Shown: one piece after another, positions 8,901-17,493 of the stretch | Layout: each line of letters starts with the position of its first letter | Numbering within the stretch: the stretch's first letter is position 1 | DNA from: Colwellia sp. | Lineage (GTDB): Bacteria; Pseudomonadota; Gammaproteobacteria; Enterobacterales; Alteromonadaceae | NCBI GenBank assembly: GCA_013215295.1 | Contig: JABSOZ010000007.1 | Location: 186,001-250,000, forward strand | Length of the DNA stretch: 64,000 nt | Direction: 5' to 3' | The notes under the pieces: model-generated | Seen by the model: only the letters and a program-made list of their open reading frames with translations | Told to the model about the DNA's origin: nothing | The model's database searches: none | Position numbers and translations under genes: made by a program

Positions 8901-10826
8901 ACGGACTTTACGTGTATTGCCATTGGTGACATGGCAGGCGATGTATTTGGTAATGGTATGTTGTTATCAAAACATATTCGTTTACAAGCTGCATTTAACC
9001 ACATGCATATATTTATAGACCCAAATCCAGATGCTGCAAGCTCTTATGTAGAAAGAGAACGTTTATTTAATATGCCTGGCTGTACGTGGGAAGACTATAA
9101 CAAAGAATTAATTTCTGAAGGTGGTGCTATTTTCAGTCGCCATGTTAAATCTATTAAACTAACGCCACAAATTAAGAAAATGATCGGCACGCAAAAGCAA
9201 AGTATGTCGCCATTAGATTTGATGCAAGCCATTTTAAAAATGCAAGTCGATTTGTTATGGAACGGCGGTATCGGCACATACGTTAAAGGTTCTAAAGAAA
9301 CACACCTTGATGTTGGCGATAGAGCGAACGATGCACTCCGTATTAATGGTAGTGAGTTACAAGTAAAAGTTGTTGGTGAAGGTGGTAATTTAGGCTTCAC
9401 ACAACTTGGTCGTATTGAATTTGCATCTCACGGTGGCAGAATTAATACTGATGCGGTTGATAATGCCGGTGGTGTTGATTGTTCTGATAACGAAGTGAAC
9501 ATTAAAATACTATTAAACAGCTTAGTTCAAAATGGTGACTTAACGGTTAAGCAACGTAATCAATTGCTGTACGACATGACCGATAATGTAGGTAATATCG
9601 TTATTGAAGATTGTTACCGTCAAACACATTCATTATCAATTACGGCAATGCGTGGTTCTAATCAATTAAAAGAACAAGTAAGATTTATTCATGGCTTAGA
9701 GAGAGCAGGTAAATTAGATCGAAGTTTAGAGTTCATTCCAAATGATGATGAAATTTCTGAACGTTTGTCAAAAGGCCAAGGTTTAACTCGTCCTGAATTA
9801 TCAGTTTTACTTGCTTACAGTAAAATGGTGCTTAAAGAAGATTTAGTTTGTCCTGAAATTACTGACAATCCATACCATAATCGATTATTAGTTGAAGCTT
9901 TTCCTCCTCAGTTACAGGAAAAGTATCAAGACCAAATGCAACTTCACCCACTTCGTGCGGAAATTATTGCAACTAAATTGGCCAATAATATCGGTAACGA
10001 TATGGGCTTCAATTTTGTTAATCGCATGTATGAAGAAACGGGAGCAACGGTCGCTGAAATTGCGAATTGTTATATAATGGCAAGTGAAGTTTTCCAACTA
10101 GCCGATGTGTGGCAAGAAATAACTGAATTAGATAATAAAATTTCAACCTCAATTCAAACAGAAATGTTATTTCAAATGCGTAGAACGGTAAGACGAGCGA
10201 CTCGCTGGTTCTTGCGTCATCGTAATAAAGCGTTAAACATTGCAGAAACAATTGAATTCTATCGTCCAACATTTGAGAACTTAGCTAAAAACTTAAATGA
10301 GTTATTAGTTAAAGAAGAAGTCGAGCAATTGAAACGTGTTGAAAGTGATTTAGTAAGAACGGGAGTTCCAGTAAATATAGCGGTACGTATTTCACAGTTA
10401 AGTTCTTTATTCCCTGTCATGGATATTGCTGATGTTGCTGCTTCAGATAATCGTTCAACTGAACTTGTTGCTGATTTGTACTTCAAATTGGGTGTTCGTC
10501 TAGATTTACATTGGTTCTTAGATCAAATTACCAGTCAACCCGTGTCTAACCATTGGCAAGCATTAGCTAGAGCTTCATTTAGAGAAGAGCTAGATTGGCA
10601 ACAACGTTCGTTAACACAAGTTGTATTGCGTTGTGATTGCGGTGTTGAACAGCCAGAGGTTGAAACCTTACTTGATAAATGGATAGAAACGAATATTCAG
10701 CCATTAGGACGTTGGAATCAAATTCTAACTGATTTTAGAATTGGTCAAACACATGAATTTGCTAAGTTCTCAGTAGCTTTAAGAGAATTAATGTTATTGA
10801 GTTTAAATTGCGAACCAGCAAAATAG
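5976..10826 (+). CDS. gdhB: NAD-specific glutamate dehydrogenase, large (180-kDa) class
   Basis: At 1616 residues this matches the bacterial 180-kDa class of NAD-dependent glutamate dehydrogenase, which converts glutamate to 2-oxoglutarate and ammonia for catabolism. The N-terminal half holds ACT-like regulatory segments. The catalytic core lies between about residues 720 and 1240, with the substrate-binding lysine motif VPVGAKGGFVCK near 845, AIGDMAGDVFGNGML in the nucleotide-binding part near 980 and VVGEGGNLGFTQLGR near 1135. A helical C-terminal domain follows. The ATG has a good ribosome site (AAAGGAAAA). The gene is monocistronic: a 250-base leader with an inverted repeat before it, and a terminator before pyrD. 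Confidence 0.96.
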   Translation: MALVDGLPSVILSNVAQLIQQKVPVKTAALVEQFADLLYSNISTLDLDHRNDSDMYGATLSLWNSLNDHQDNTPVIKVFNPEVSKHGWKSSHTIIEVIISDMPFLVDSLRIALNRLGLSPHLMLNSPINIIRDKKNQITQLAAAADKSLKSTSVEAVFFIEVDRQTDQKVLDEITDEIHSVVNDIAITVDDWQAMRTRLGELIAETTEAKLPCSINDHDDALEFLKWMLNDNFTLLGYRSYDLKALKGDMALSANVESSLGLMKRSDGTVERLISTLSSAAREIALGVNPLILTKTNSRSRVHRPAQLDYIGIKRFDAEGQVIGEERFVGLFGSAYYTNSALDLPLIKSKVASVCEKSGFARGTHAYKTLINILETYPRDEILQSNTEELLKNVLGIFQMQERDYSGLFVRRDAFDRFYSCMVYVPRERYNTELRVNTQKLLKEAFGSDEEVEFTTYFSESAQARTHYIVRVKSTKADINVKEIEKNLNEAARSWDDKLAAALNSHKGEAKGKTLSRKYCSFPQSYKDEVLPGTAIVDIEKLESLSDNKPLEMLFYQPQEESADSRHVRLKLFHIGDPIHLSDVLPILENFGLRVIGESPYLVKTSSGETCWILDFSMLLTGKGKFNLEIVQNLFQDAFAKVWAGKLEDDGFNRLILGAELGGREVSILRAYAKYERQIGGTFSQSYIEDTFARYPNIAELLIKFFNFRFDPTAKISEKTIIKLNSDIEKSLDNVANLDDDRIIRRFVEMILATIRTNYFQPHPKTGEKSYISFKILPSQISDVPLPLPEFEIFVYSPQLEGVHLRGGKVARGGLRWSDRREDFRTEVLGLVKAQQVKNTVIVPVGAKGGFVCKQLPAGGSRQEIFEAGKECYKTFIRGLLDITDNIIDGQVVPPLNVVRLDDDDPYLVVAADKGTATFSDTANAISDEYNFWMGDAFASGGSVGYDHKAMGITAKGAWESVKRHFREMDIDCQSTDFTCIAIGDMAGDVFGNGMLLSKHIRLQAAFNHMHIFIDPNPDAASSYVERERLFNMPGCTWEDYNKELISEGGAIFSRHVKSIKLTPQIKKMIGTQKQSMSPLDLMQAILKMQVDLLWNGGIGTYVKGSKETHLDVGDRANDALRINGSELQVKVVGEGGNLGFTQLGRIEFASHGGRINTDAVDNAGGVDCSDNEVNIKILLNSLVQNGDLTVKQRNQLLYDMTDNVGNIVIEDCYRQTHSLSITAMRGSNQLKEQVRFIHGLERAGKLDRSLEFIPNDDEISERLSKGQGLTRPELSVLLAYSKMVLKEDLVCPEITDNPYHNRLLVEAFPPQLQEKYQDQMQLHPLRAEIIATKLANNIGNDMGFNFVNRMYEETGATVAEIANCYIMASEVFQLADVWQEITELDNKISTSIQTEMLFQMRRTVRRATRWFLRHRNKALNIAETIEFYRPTFENLAKNLNELLVKEEVEQLKRVESDLVRTGVPVNIAVRISQLSSLFPVMDIADVAASDNRSTELVADLYFKLGVRLDLHWFLDQITSQPVSNHWQALARASFREELDWQQRSLTQVVLRCDCGVEQPEVETLLDKWIETNIQPLGRWNQILTDFRIGQTHEFAKFSVALRELMLLSLNCEPAK

Positions 10827-10870
10827 ATTAAGTGTTGTAATCAAACTTTAACGAGATTGATTTAACTGAT

Positions 10871-10902
10871 AAAATCCCCGCTATTAAGTGGGGATTTTTT
10901 TT
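10871..10902 (+). terminator. Rho-independent terminator after the glutamate dehydrogenase gene
   Basis: The stem AAAATCCCC / GGGGATTTT with a 10-base loop is followed by further T residues, 45 bases after the gdh stop. It ends just before the pyrD ribosome site, so pyrD must be transcribed through it or from a promoter inside this gap. Confidence 0.85.
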
Positions 10903-10912
10903 AAGAGGCAAT

Positions 10913-11923
10913 ATGTTTTATTCAGCTATACGAAAAGTATTATTTAAGTTTGATCCTGAAGCAATTCACGAAATAACCATTAAAGGGTTTAAAGCGACAG
11001 GCTCGTCTCCGCTTAACCTCTTTTATAAGCAAAATATCAGTGATAAACCCGTTGAAGCTATGGGAATTAAATTCCCTAATCCGGTTGGTTTGGCGGCTGG
11101 GCTTGACAAAAATGGCGAATGTATTAATGCATTTGCTGCAATGGGATTTGGTTTTGTAGAAATAGGAACGATCACTCCTAAGCCTCAGCCGGGCAACCCT
11201 AAACCACGCATTTTCCGGTTACCTTCAGCAAATGCGGTAATTAACAGGATGGGTTTTAATAATAAAGGCGTTGATTATCTCGTTGACCAAGTTCGCAAAG
11301 CTAAATTTAAAGGCGTTCTTGGCATTAACATAGGAAAAAATAAAGATACTCCAGACGAAAATGCCAAAGATGACTACCTGATTTGTATGCGTAAGGTTTA
11401 TAACTACGCAACGTACATCACTATAAATATTTCATCTCCAAATACTCCTGGTTTACGTTCATTACAATATGGTGATGCGTTAAATGAATTATTAGCTGCA
11501 CTTAAAGAAGAACAACAAATTCTTAAAGAGCAGCATGGTAAGTATGTTCCATTAGCCGTTAAAATAGCACCTGATCTGAGCAAAGAAGAGATTGAGTCGA
11601 TTGCACAGTGTTTAATTAGCAATAATATTGATGGTGTTATTGCGACTAATACAACGTTGTCACGAGAAGGTGTTGAAGGACTTGAACACGGTGAAGAGCA
11701 GGGCGGCCTCAGCGGTGAGCCAGTAAAAGACAAAAGCACTGAAGTTATCCGTTTATTAGCGATAGCATTAGATAATAAACTGCCGATAATTGGTGTTGGT
11801 GGAATAGCCAGTGGACGTGACGCTCAAGAAAAGATTGCTGCAGGTGCTAGATTAGTACAGGTTTACACGGGCTTTATTTATCAGGGTCCTGAATTAGTGA
11901 AAGATATTGTTGAAACACTTTAA
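10913..11923 (+). CDS. pyrD: Dihydroorotate dehydrogenase (quinone), class 2
   Basis: PyrD oxidises dihydroorotate to orotate and passes electrons to quinone, the fourth step of pyrimidine synthesis, at the inner face of the cytoplasmic membrane. The 336-residue length matches class 2 enzymes. The N-terminal helical region ([19 protein letters not shown]) is the membrane/quinone-associating part. The FMN barrel shows [14 protein letters not shown] near residue 60, the catalytic-serine motif [14 protein letters not shown] near 172, and phosphate-binding [15 protein letters not shown] near the end. The start has AAGAGG 7 bases upstream. The converging neighbour is a gene of unknown function rather than the zapC of enterics. 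Confidence 0.97.
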   Translation: MFYSAIRKVLFKFDPEAIHEITIKGFKATGSSPLNLFYKQNISDKPVEAMGIKFPNPVGLAAGLDKNGECINAFAAMGFGFVEIGTITPKPQPGNPKPRIFRLPSANAVINRMGFNNKGVDYLVDQVRKAKFKGVLGINIGKNKDTPDENAKDDYLICMRKVYNYATYITINISSPNTPGLRSLQYGDALNELLAALKEEQQILKEQHGKYVPLAVKIAPDLSKEEIESIAQCLISNNIDGVIATNTTLSREGVEGLEHGEEQGGLSGEPVKDKSTEVIRLLAIALDNKLPIIGVGGIASGRDAQEKIAAGARLVQVYTGFIYQGPELVKDIVETL

Positions 11924-11964
11924 TATTTTTTAATTCATCTGTTTTAACGTTATTTCTTATTTGT

Positions 11965-12378
11965 TTAAATAGGAAGTAACTTTAATTCTCCTGCAATTAA
12001 ATTGAGTACTTTATGTAACTTCGCATGAAGGTACTTGGCTAATAACTTCTCCTGCTGTTCTAGTAATACGAGTTCGGCAGGTGTTATAGCGATAAAGCAA
12101 TTTATTTGCGGTTGTTCTTTTTGATAGACACTAAAAACATCATCAGAGAATAAACTTATATTTCCTTGATGAGACTTAGACCTTTCAGTATTGAAAACTT
12201 CAATAGTTTCCAGATAAAGGTTGATCAACAAAATGTTTTCTTCATCACCATACCAACTCGCTGTTAATGTTTGAAAATTAAATTGTGCTTCCAGTTTATT
12301 AGTCACAGATTTTATTTTGTTAAACTTAGCGGTTAAATCATTACTAGGTTGGATGGATATTGGCAGTTGTTCTGTCAT
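11965..12378 (-). CDS. Conserved-looking hypothetical protein convergent with pyrD
   Basis: This 137-residue soluble protein is not one I recognise. It has no signal peptide or membrane helix. It has an early polar region (QPSNDLTAKFNKIKSV), a beta-like central part (FQTLTASWYGDEENILLINLYLETIEVFN) and a helical leucine-rich C-terminus (AELVLLEQQEKLLAKYLHAKLHKVLNLIAGEL) that could form a coiled coil or dimer interface. It converges on pyrD with a 41-base gap and stands alone. In enteric bacteria zapC occupies a similar place, but the sequence does not resemble ZapC. Coding status is supported by a full-length frame with normal composition and no overlap with another gene. Confidence 0.75.
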   Translation of the reverse strand: MTEQLPISIQPSNDLTAKFNKIKSVTNKLEAQFNFQTLTASWYGDEENILLINLYLETIEVFNTERSKSHQGNISLFSDDVFSVYQKEQPQINCFIAITPAELVLLEQQEKLLAKYLHAKLHKVLNLIAGELKLLPI

Positions 12379-12511
12379 AGTATGTGGACGACTTTAATAA
12401 TAATAACCAGACATTATCAATATTGATAAATAACATAAAGCATAACTAGTTATTATTATTAAATTTATTTAAAATCATGCGTATTTCCCTTTTCACCATT
12501 AGGATCTATCT

Positions 12512-13423
12512 TTGGATTTCTCTGTAGACTTATCGTTAGATTTGTGGATTTACTTCACCTTGCTTGCCGCATTTATGCAAGCTATTCGAACAGCAGGTCA
12601 AAAACAACTATCGGGTCATTTGAATGCCATGGCGACAACGGGTGTTCGTTATATCTATGCACTTCCATTTGCTTGTCTGTACTTGTTTTTTATTACTGAA
12701 CAGCGTGATGTGTTTTTACCCGTACTTAACGAACAGTTTTTGAAGTACGCATCGATAGCATCTTTCATGCAAATTATTGGTACATTTTGTTTAGTTGCAG
12801 CATTTAAATATCGAAACTTTGCTGTAGCGACAAGTTTAGCTAAAACTGAAGCTATTCAAGTAGCGGTAGTGGGGGCATTAGTTTTTTCTGCATATTTATC
12901 ACCTTTAGGCTGGTTGTCTGTATTTGTCGGTGTAATGGGTGTTCTCATTGTTTCAAAAGTAAAATTTACCTTTGCTGATGTATTTCAAAACCCAGGTGCT
13001 GGCTTTGGACTTGCCTCAGGATTAGCCTTAGCCATCACAACATTATTAATTCGAGAGTCAAGTTTAGCCCTTAACACTGACTTATTGGTAAGTGCAGCCG
13101 TTACACTTGTTTTTATGATCACAGTGCAATCGTTTATCTCAATTATTTATGTTTGGTTTCAAGACAAAACACAATTAACGTTAATGCTTAAACATTGGCG
13201 TTTATGTCTATTTGTTGGCATTACGAGTGTAATTGGCTCAATTGGCTGGTTTACAGCTGCAAGCTTGCAAAATGCAGCTTATGTTAAAGCATTAGGGCAA
13301 ATAGAAATATTTATTACTTTATTCTTAACTTATCGAATTTTTAAAGAACGAATTAGTCGAATAGAATATTTAGGTATGTTTTTAATTCTTGCTAGTGTGA
13401 TTATTTTATTACTTTGGGCATAG
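12512..13423 (+). CDS. EamA/DMT superfamily inner-membrane transporter
   Basis: This 303-residue, highly hydrophobic protein has about ten predicted membrane helices in two halves, as in EamA-type drug/metabolite exporters. The first half includes MQAIRTAGQKQLSGHLNAM and the Glu-containing FAVATSLAKTEAIQVAV helix; the second includes NAAYVKALGQIEIFITL, a matching repeat unit with the conserved acidic residue. The start is a TTG with AGGA 7 bases upstream; no ATG lies in a suitable position. The substrate is not predictable. An FKBP isomerase gene follows 66 bases later on the same strand. Confidence 0.88.
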   Translation: MDFSVDLSLDLWIYFTLLAAFMQAIRTAGQKQLSGHLNAMATTGVRYIYALPFACLYLFFITEQRDVFLPVLNEQFLKYASIASFMQIIGTFCLVAAFKYRNFAVATSLAKTEAIQVAVVGALVFSAYLSPLGWLSVFVGVMGVLIVSKVKFTFADVFQNPGAGFGLASGLALAITTLLIRESSLALNTDLLVSAAVTLVFMITVQSFISIIYVWFQDKTQLTLMLKHWRLCLFVGITSVIGSIGWFTAASLQNAAYVKALGQIEIFITLFLTYRIFKERISRIEYLGMFLILASVIILLLWA

Positions 13424-13489
13424 TGGCTAGCAGCTGTTTTTGATACACTCGCAGAAAATTATTATTGTATTAAATAAATTGGATTAAAA

Positions 13490-13981
13490 ATGAAAATTAC
13501 AGATAAAACCGTTGTTCAATTTCACTACACATTAAAAGATGAAGCCGGCAATGAAATTGAATCATCATATTCTGGTGATCCACTCGCTTACCTTCATGGT
13601 TACAAGAATATGTTAGTGGGCGTTGAAAATGCGTTAACGGATAAAGAAGTAGGTGATAAATTTTCTGTTACTTTACAACCAGAAGACACTTACGGTGAAC
13701 GTAAAGAAGACATGATCCAACGCGTGCCTGCAAAACACTTACAAGATGGTCAAGGCTCAACTAAATGGAAAGCTGGTATGACAGCTACTGTTGAAACTGA
13801 GCAAGGTCAACGTCAAGTGACCGTTATTAAAGCAGGTAAATTTATGGTAACTGTTGATACTAACCCACCTTTAGCAGGTATGGTGTTAACGTTTGACTTA
13901 GACGTAATTGATGTACGTGTTGCAACAGATGATGAAGCTGAACATGGACACGCACATGGCGTTGGTGGTCATCACCATTAA
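13490..13981 (+). CDS. slyD: FKBP-type peptidyl-prolyl cis-trans isomerase, SlyD-like
   Basis: This 163-residue cytoplasmic folding factor has the FKBP fold at the N-terminus (VVQFHYTLKDEAGNEIESS, then GDPLAYLHGYKNMLVGVENAL) interrupted by an IF chaperone domain (about residues 75-125), the domain order of SlyD. The C-terminus is short and His-rich (EHGHAHGVGGHHH), suggesting nickel or other metal binding as in SlyD, though shorter than the enterobacterial tail. It catalyses proline isomerisation and may help hydrogenase or other metalloprotein maturation; that second role is from family knowledge. A strong terminator follows the stop. Confidence 0.92.
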   Translation: MKITDKTVVQFHYTLKDEAGNEIESSYSGDPLAYLHGYKNMLVGVENALTDKEVGDKFSVTLQPEDTYGERKEDMIQRVPAKHLQDGQGSTKWKAGMTATVETEQGQRQVTVIKAGKFMVTVDTNPPLAGMVLTFDLDVIDVRVATDDEAEHGHAHGVGGHHH

Positions 13982-14014
13982 AAATTACTGATAATATTAT
14001 TGAATATTGTTATA

Positions 14015-14048
14015 TAAAAAAGATCAGCTTTGCTGGTCTTTTTTTTTA
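14015..14048 (+). terminator. Rho-independent terminator after the FKBP gene
   Basis: The stem AGATCAGC / GCTGGTCT (one G-U pair) with a TTT loop is followed by a long T-run and preceded by an A-run, 34 bases after the FKBP stop. Confidence 0.88.
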
Positions 14049-14128
14049 TTGGTAATAGTGGGTCATTGAAAATTATCAATTTTATTCTATACTCGACATA
14101 CTATATGTAAATCAAAGAATGATTAGAA

Positions 14129-16324
14129 TTGACCGTCAATAAATTTAACTTTTCTGTAACGAGTGACAAAAACCTTAATACGTCAAAACGTATGGTTATT
14201 CTAGCGGCTATTCTCATCTTTTTATTACTTATTTGGCAAACTTTTTCTGCAAGTCGAATTCATCAACAATATCAAGAATCATTAATGGATGCGGTCACCG
14301 ATCGTGTGCTTTCTGATTATCTTGAGTACTTTGCTCAATTACGATTAGAAATAGATTTATTTCAGCAAAAACAATTAAATGCTATTTCTTTATTACAAGA
14401 ACAAGGAAATGAAGCTTCCACCGAGCAATATATGGCAGTATTAGAAAGTCTTCAAAGTGAAATAAAGAATACCCGATTATTTGCAATAATTGATGAACAC
14501 GGCAAAGGAACGCTAAAACATATCACCGGAGATTTTTTACCAGCATGCGAAGAAGAAGTTTCTTCAACCGTTGCATCCGGCTTGCAAGAGCACTTATTTT
14601 TACATCGTAGTGAAAAAAGTGTTCATTTTGATTTGTTACAACCCTTATCAACGAGTGACGGTCAGGATAAATACTTCTTTGTTGCTTTTAATCCTGATTT
14701 ACTCACAGATTTATTAAGTAAATATCAACTTCCACATCAACAACTTTTCTTAATGCGTGCTGACTCAATAGGTAAAATTGAGCTAACGACAGAGAGTATC
14801 GATTACACGTCAATGTTAATTGGTTCTGATGAACTTGATGAGTTTAGTTTTGTTAAAGCGATCCCTAATACGCGGTGGCAATTAGCCATAAGATTATCCC
14901 CCGAATATAGCAGTAACCTATATCAACAAGGTTTATTGAAAGCGCTAACTGTTTGGTTAGTGCTAACCTTGCTTATTTATGGTTTTTATCGTGTACAAAA
15001 AATACGCACGCAAAGTCATTATAGAATTAAACAAGAATTAGCATTTAAAGATAACCACGATCCTTTAACGGGTTTAGCCAATAGAGTGCGATTCGAAACG
15101 TTTATCAATGAAGAAATTACTGCTCATAAAAAAAATGCATTGGTTGTTAGTGGTGTGGTTTTTCACATTGATATCGATAAGTTTCAAGTAATAAATAATA
15201 GTTTTGGTTATGCTGTCGGTGACGCCTATCTTCATAAAGCTTCTTTAGGATTGAAAGAATTTCTTCCAAACAATGCCATTGTAAGTCGCTTAGGAAGCGA
15301 CGAATTTGCAATACTTTTACCGGTGTTAGCCTTTGAAAAAGCAAAAGATTTTGCGCATGAAATACGGTTGTTTTTTCAGGGGATAAGTGTTTCAGCTATG
15401 AATGAAGATACACGTTTAACGGCAAGTATTGGCGTCGTTATTCTAGATGATAGTCAACTTGATGCAGAACAAGTTTTTTCATCACTGAGTCAGGCCGTGA
15501 GCCTAGCTAAAGAAAAAGGACGAAATAGGGTACAAATCTACCAAAGTGATGATGAACAACTTATCCATCATGCTAAAGAAATGACAGCAATTCATGAAGT
15601 GTCGAATGCATTACAAGATAACCGTTTAGTGCTTTATCGTCAGAAAATCAAAGCTTTATCTAGCCAAGAGTCGTCACACTTTGAAATACTTGTTAGAATG
15701 ATGTCTCCTGAAGGGGTACTTATTACACCAAATAATTTTATTCCAGCGGCAGAAAAATATGGCCTTATTCGCCAAGTTGATCATTGGGTTATTGAAAACA
15801 CTTTTAAAGCAATTTCAAAAAACATCAATGATATAGACACCTGCTATAGTATTAATCTTTCAGGACTAACGCTAGCAGACCGTGATATTTTTGATCAAGT
15901 CGTCATATTATTTGAGCGTTATAAAATATCGCCACAACGTATATGTTTTGAAATTACTGAAACATCAGCAATTACGCATTTAAAATCAGCTCTGCATTTT
16001 ATGGAAAACATGATCGATTTTGGCTGTAGTTTTTCTCTTGATGACTTTGGCAGTGGTTTGTCATCCTTTAGCTATTTGCAAAAATTGCCCGTGAATATTA
16101 TTAAAATTGATGGTGCTTTTGTGCAGGATATGGACACTAACGAAGTTAATAGAATATTTGTTGAAAATATTAAACGTATTGCCAATGCGATGAATAAAAA
16201 AACAGTTGCTGAGTTCGTAGAGAATGCAGCAATAGAGGCTCTGTTAACTGATATAGGTATAGATTATGGTCAAGGCTACCATATTCATAAACCTGAACTC
16301 TGGTATTCTGAAATTAAAGTTTAG
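14129..16324 (+). CDS. Membrane sensor with GGDEF and EAL domains (cyclic-di-GMP turnover)
   Basis: In this 731-residue protein a first membrane helix (about residues 22-41), a periplasmic sensor region of some 230 residues and a second helix (about 272-290) precede a GGDEF domain (about 305-465) and an EAL domain (about 485-730). The cyclase signature is changed to GSDEF (about 389-393) with no RxxD inhibitory site before it. The EAL domain keeps EILVR in place of EALLR, NLSG, EITET, DDFGSG, IKIDG and AEFVEN, so phosphodiesterase activity is the likelier output. The only usable upstream start is a weak TTG at 14129; an ATG at 14192 just before the first helix is the alternative. Its 3' end overlaps convergent trmO by 11 bases. 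Confidence 0.9.
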   Translation: MTVNKFNFSVTSDKNLNTSKRMVILAAILIFLLLIWQTFSASRIHQQYQESLMDAVTDRVLSDYLEYFAQLRLEIDLFQQKQLNAISLLQEQGNEASTEQYMAVLESLQSEIKNTRLFAIIDEHGKGTLKHITGDFLPACEEEVSSTVASGLQEHLFLHRSEKSVHFDLLQPLSTSDGQDKYFFVAFNPDLLTDLLSKYQLPHQQLFLMRADSIGKIELTTESIDYTSMLIGSDELDEFSFVKAIPNTRWQLAIRLSPEYSSNLYQQGLLKALTVWLVLTLLIYGFYRVQKIRTQSHYRIKQELAFKDNHDPLTGLANRVRFETFINEEITAHKKNALVVSGVVFHIDIDKFQVINNSFGYAVGDAYLHKASLGLKEFLPNNAIVSRLGSDEFAILLPVLAFEKAKDFAHEIRLFFQGISVSAMNEDTRLTASIGVVILDDSQLDAEQVFSSLSQAVSLAKEKGRNRVQIYQSDDEQLIHHAKEMTAIHEVSNALQDNRLVLYRQKIKALSSQESSHFEILVRMMSPEGVLITPNNFIPAAEKYGLIRQVDHWVIENTFKAISKNINDIDTCYSINLSGLTLADRDIFDQVVILFERYKISPQRICFEITETSAITHLKSALHFMENMIDFGCSFSLDDFGSGLSSFSYLQKLPVNIIKIDGAFVQDMDTNEVNRIFVENIKRIANAMNKKTVAEFVENAAIEALLTDIGIDYGQGYHIHKPELWYSEIKV

Positions 16325-17051
16325 CGCTATTGATTGAAAGCACTTCAATTACGTGTTCATCAGTCAAACTAATTCTCCATAGAATGTTTAAATCATAAAG
16401 GCTCATGCCGTAAATTTTTTCATCGATTTGTTTCTTTTTATAAGCAGGTCGAGGATCTTGGCTTAAAACTTGTTCTATAAATATTGATAAATCAGTGTAT
16501 TTCTTTTGAAACTTATTTATATCTGTCTCAGCCTGACTTGAAAAAACAACATGTAAAAGTCTATCAGGTTCTGATTGTGCAAAGCCTGCACGAGCACAGT
16601 CAATATTATCAGAGTAGGGTAGGTAAGGCTTTATATCTAAAACAGGCGTTTGGTCGAGTAAATCTAATCCTGAAATATGTATTAATAATTGTTTGTGAGT
16701 AAATTCAACATGCTCAAGTTTCACTACTGACATTCCAACAGGGTTTGGCCTAAAAGTTGACCGAGTCGCTAATACACCTATTTTTTTGTTTCCACCTAAA
16801 CGAGGTGGTCTAACGAGTGGTTTCCATCCTTGTTGTTGCGTTCCATGGAAAACAAATATTAGCCAAAGGTGGCTAAATTGCTCAATACCTCTTACTAACT
16901 CTTCATTATTAGCGGTTGATAAAAGTGTAATACTCCCTCTAGCAGCGCTAACTAAGCCAGGTTGACGGGGTATCGCGAATTTTTCTTTATATGGAGAATT
17001 AACTCTACCGATATAATTTAAAGTAATTTCTTCATTTTTTTGCTCTGACAT
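16314..17051 (-). CDS. trmO: tRNA (N6-threonylcarbamoyladenosine-37) N6-methyltransferase
   Basis: TrmO methylates t6A37 in tRNAs reading ACY codons, using S-adenosylmethionine. The 245-residue protein has the TsaA/YaeB fold signatures: YIGRVNSPYKEKFAIPRQPG at the N-terminus, HLWLIFVFHG, PPRLGGNKKIGVLATRSTFRPNPVG (about residues 82-108), GLDLLDQTPVLDIKPYLPY and the C-terminal RISLTDEHVIEV region. It lies 2 bases after rcsF on the same strand, and rcsF-trmO is also the order in Escherichia coli, which supports both calls. It is probably co-transcribed with rcsF. Confidence 0.94.
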   Translation of the reverse strand: MSEQKNEEITLNYIGRVNSPYKEKFAIPRQPGLVSAARGSITLLSTANNEELVRGIEQFSHLWLIFVFHGTQQQGWKPLVRPPRLGGNKKIGVLATRSTFRPNPVGMSVVKLEHVEFTHKQLLIHISGLDLLDQTPVLDIKPYLPYSDNIDCARAGFAQSEPDRLLHVVFSSQAETDINKFQKKYTDLSIFIEQVLSQDPRPAYKKKQIDEKIYGMSLYDLNILWRISLTDEHVIEVLSINSAKL

Positions 17052-17053
17052 TA

Positions 17054-17482
17054 TTATTGATCTTTCAACTGTTCAACCTGATAAGCTTTACCATAACAAA
17101 CTACAGTCGCGACACACTTTTGATTTGCTTGGTCATCATTTATCAATGCACAGCCAGTAAATATAATCGCATTGGCTTGTTGCTCAAATGCGTTTCGTCG
17201 GGCTTGTGTTCTTGCTTCAATTTTATCGGGAAGGGCATGATGGCGCTTCGCTTGACAATTCTGCCCTTCAACCATGCCAATAAGTTTGTAACGACCTAAG
17301 AACTGGCTTTCATCTGCAACTACGTTAACTTGCGAATGACTATAGTAGTTTCTAAAATTTTCTTTATCTAAATTTGTTGAAAGAGAATATTGAGCAGAGC
17401 ATGCGGATAGTGTTATAGCAGTAACAGCAAGTAACAGCTTATATTTAATACAATGTTTTTGGTTTATTCTAATTACATTCAT
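17054..17482 (-). CDS. rcsF: RcsF-like outer-membrane lipoprotein
   Basis: A lipoprotein signal (KYKLLLAVTAITLSAC, lipobox LSAC) puts the lipidated cysteine about 28 residues after the ATG at 17482. An upstream in-frame start at 17539 would add 19 residues before the signal and overlap the preceding gene, so it was not used. The mature domain has four cysteines, in GQNCQA, FTGC, NQKC and VVCYGKAY, spaced like the two-disulfide RcsF core, with the ARRNAFEQQANAIIF helix between. RcsF senses envelope stress and signals to the Rcs phosphorelay in enterics. No rcs partner is in the window, so the local role is open. Synteny with trmO supports the name. Confidence 0.82.
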   Translation of the reverse strand: MNVIRINQKHCIKYKLLLAVTAITLSACSAQYSLSTNLDKENFRNYYSHSQVNVVADESQFLGRYKLIGMVEGQNCQAKRHHALPDKIEARTQARRNAFEQQANAIIFTGCALINDDQANQKCVATVVCYGKAYQVEQLKDQ

Positions 17483-17493
17483 AAGTGCGTGTC

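Noticed and set aside
9095-9400. 101-codon frame antisense to the glutamate dehydrogenase gene
   Set aside because: It is fully inside a strongly supported gene and its composition mirrors that gene; there is no start signal.
11404-11739. 111-codon frame antisense to pyrD
   Set aside because: A shadow of the pyrD coding bias; Ser/Cys-rich with no recognisable domain.
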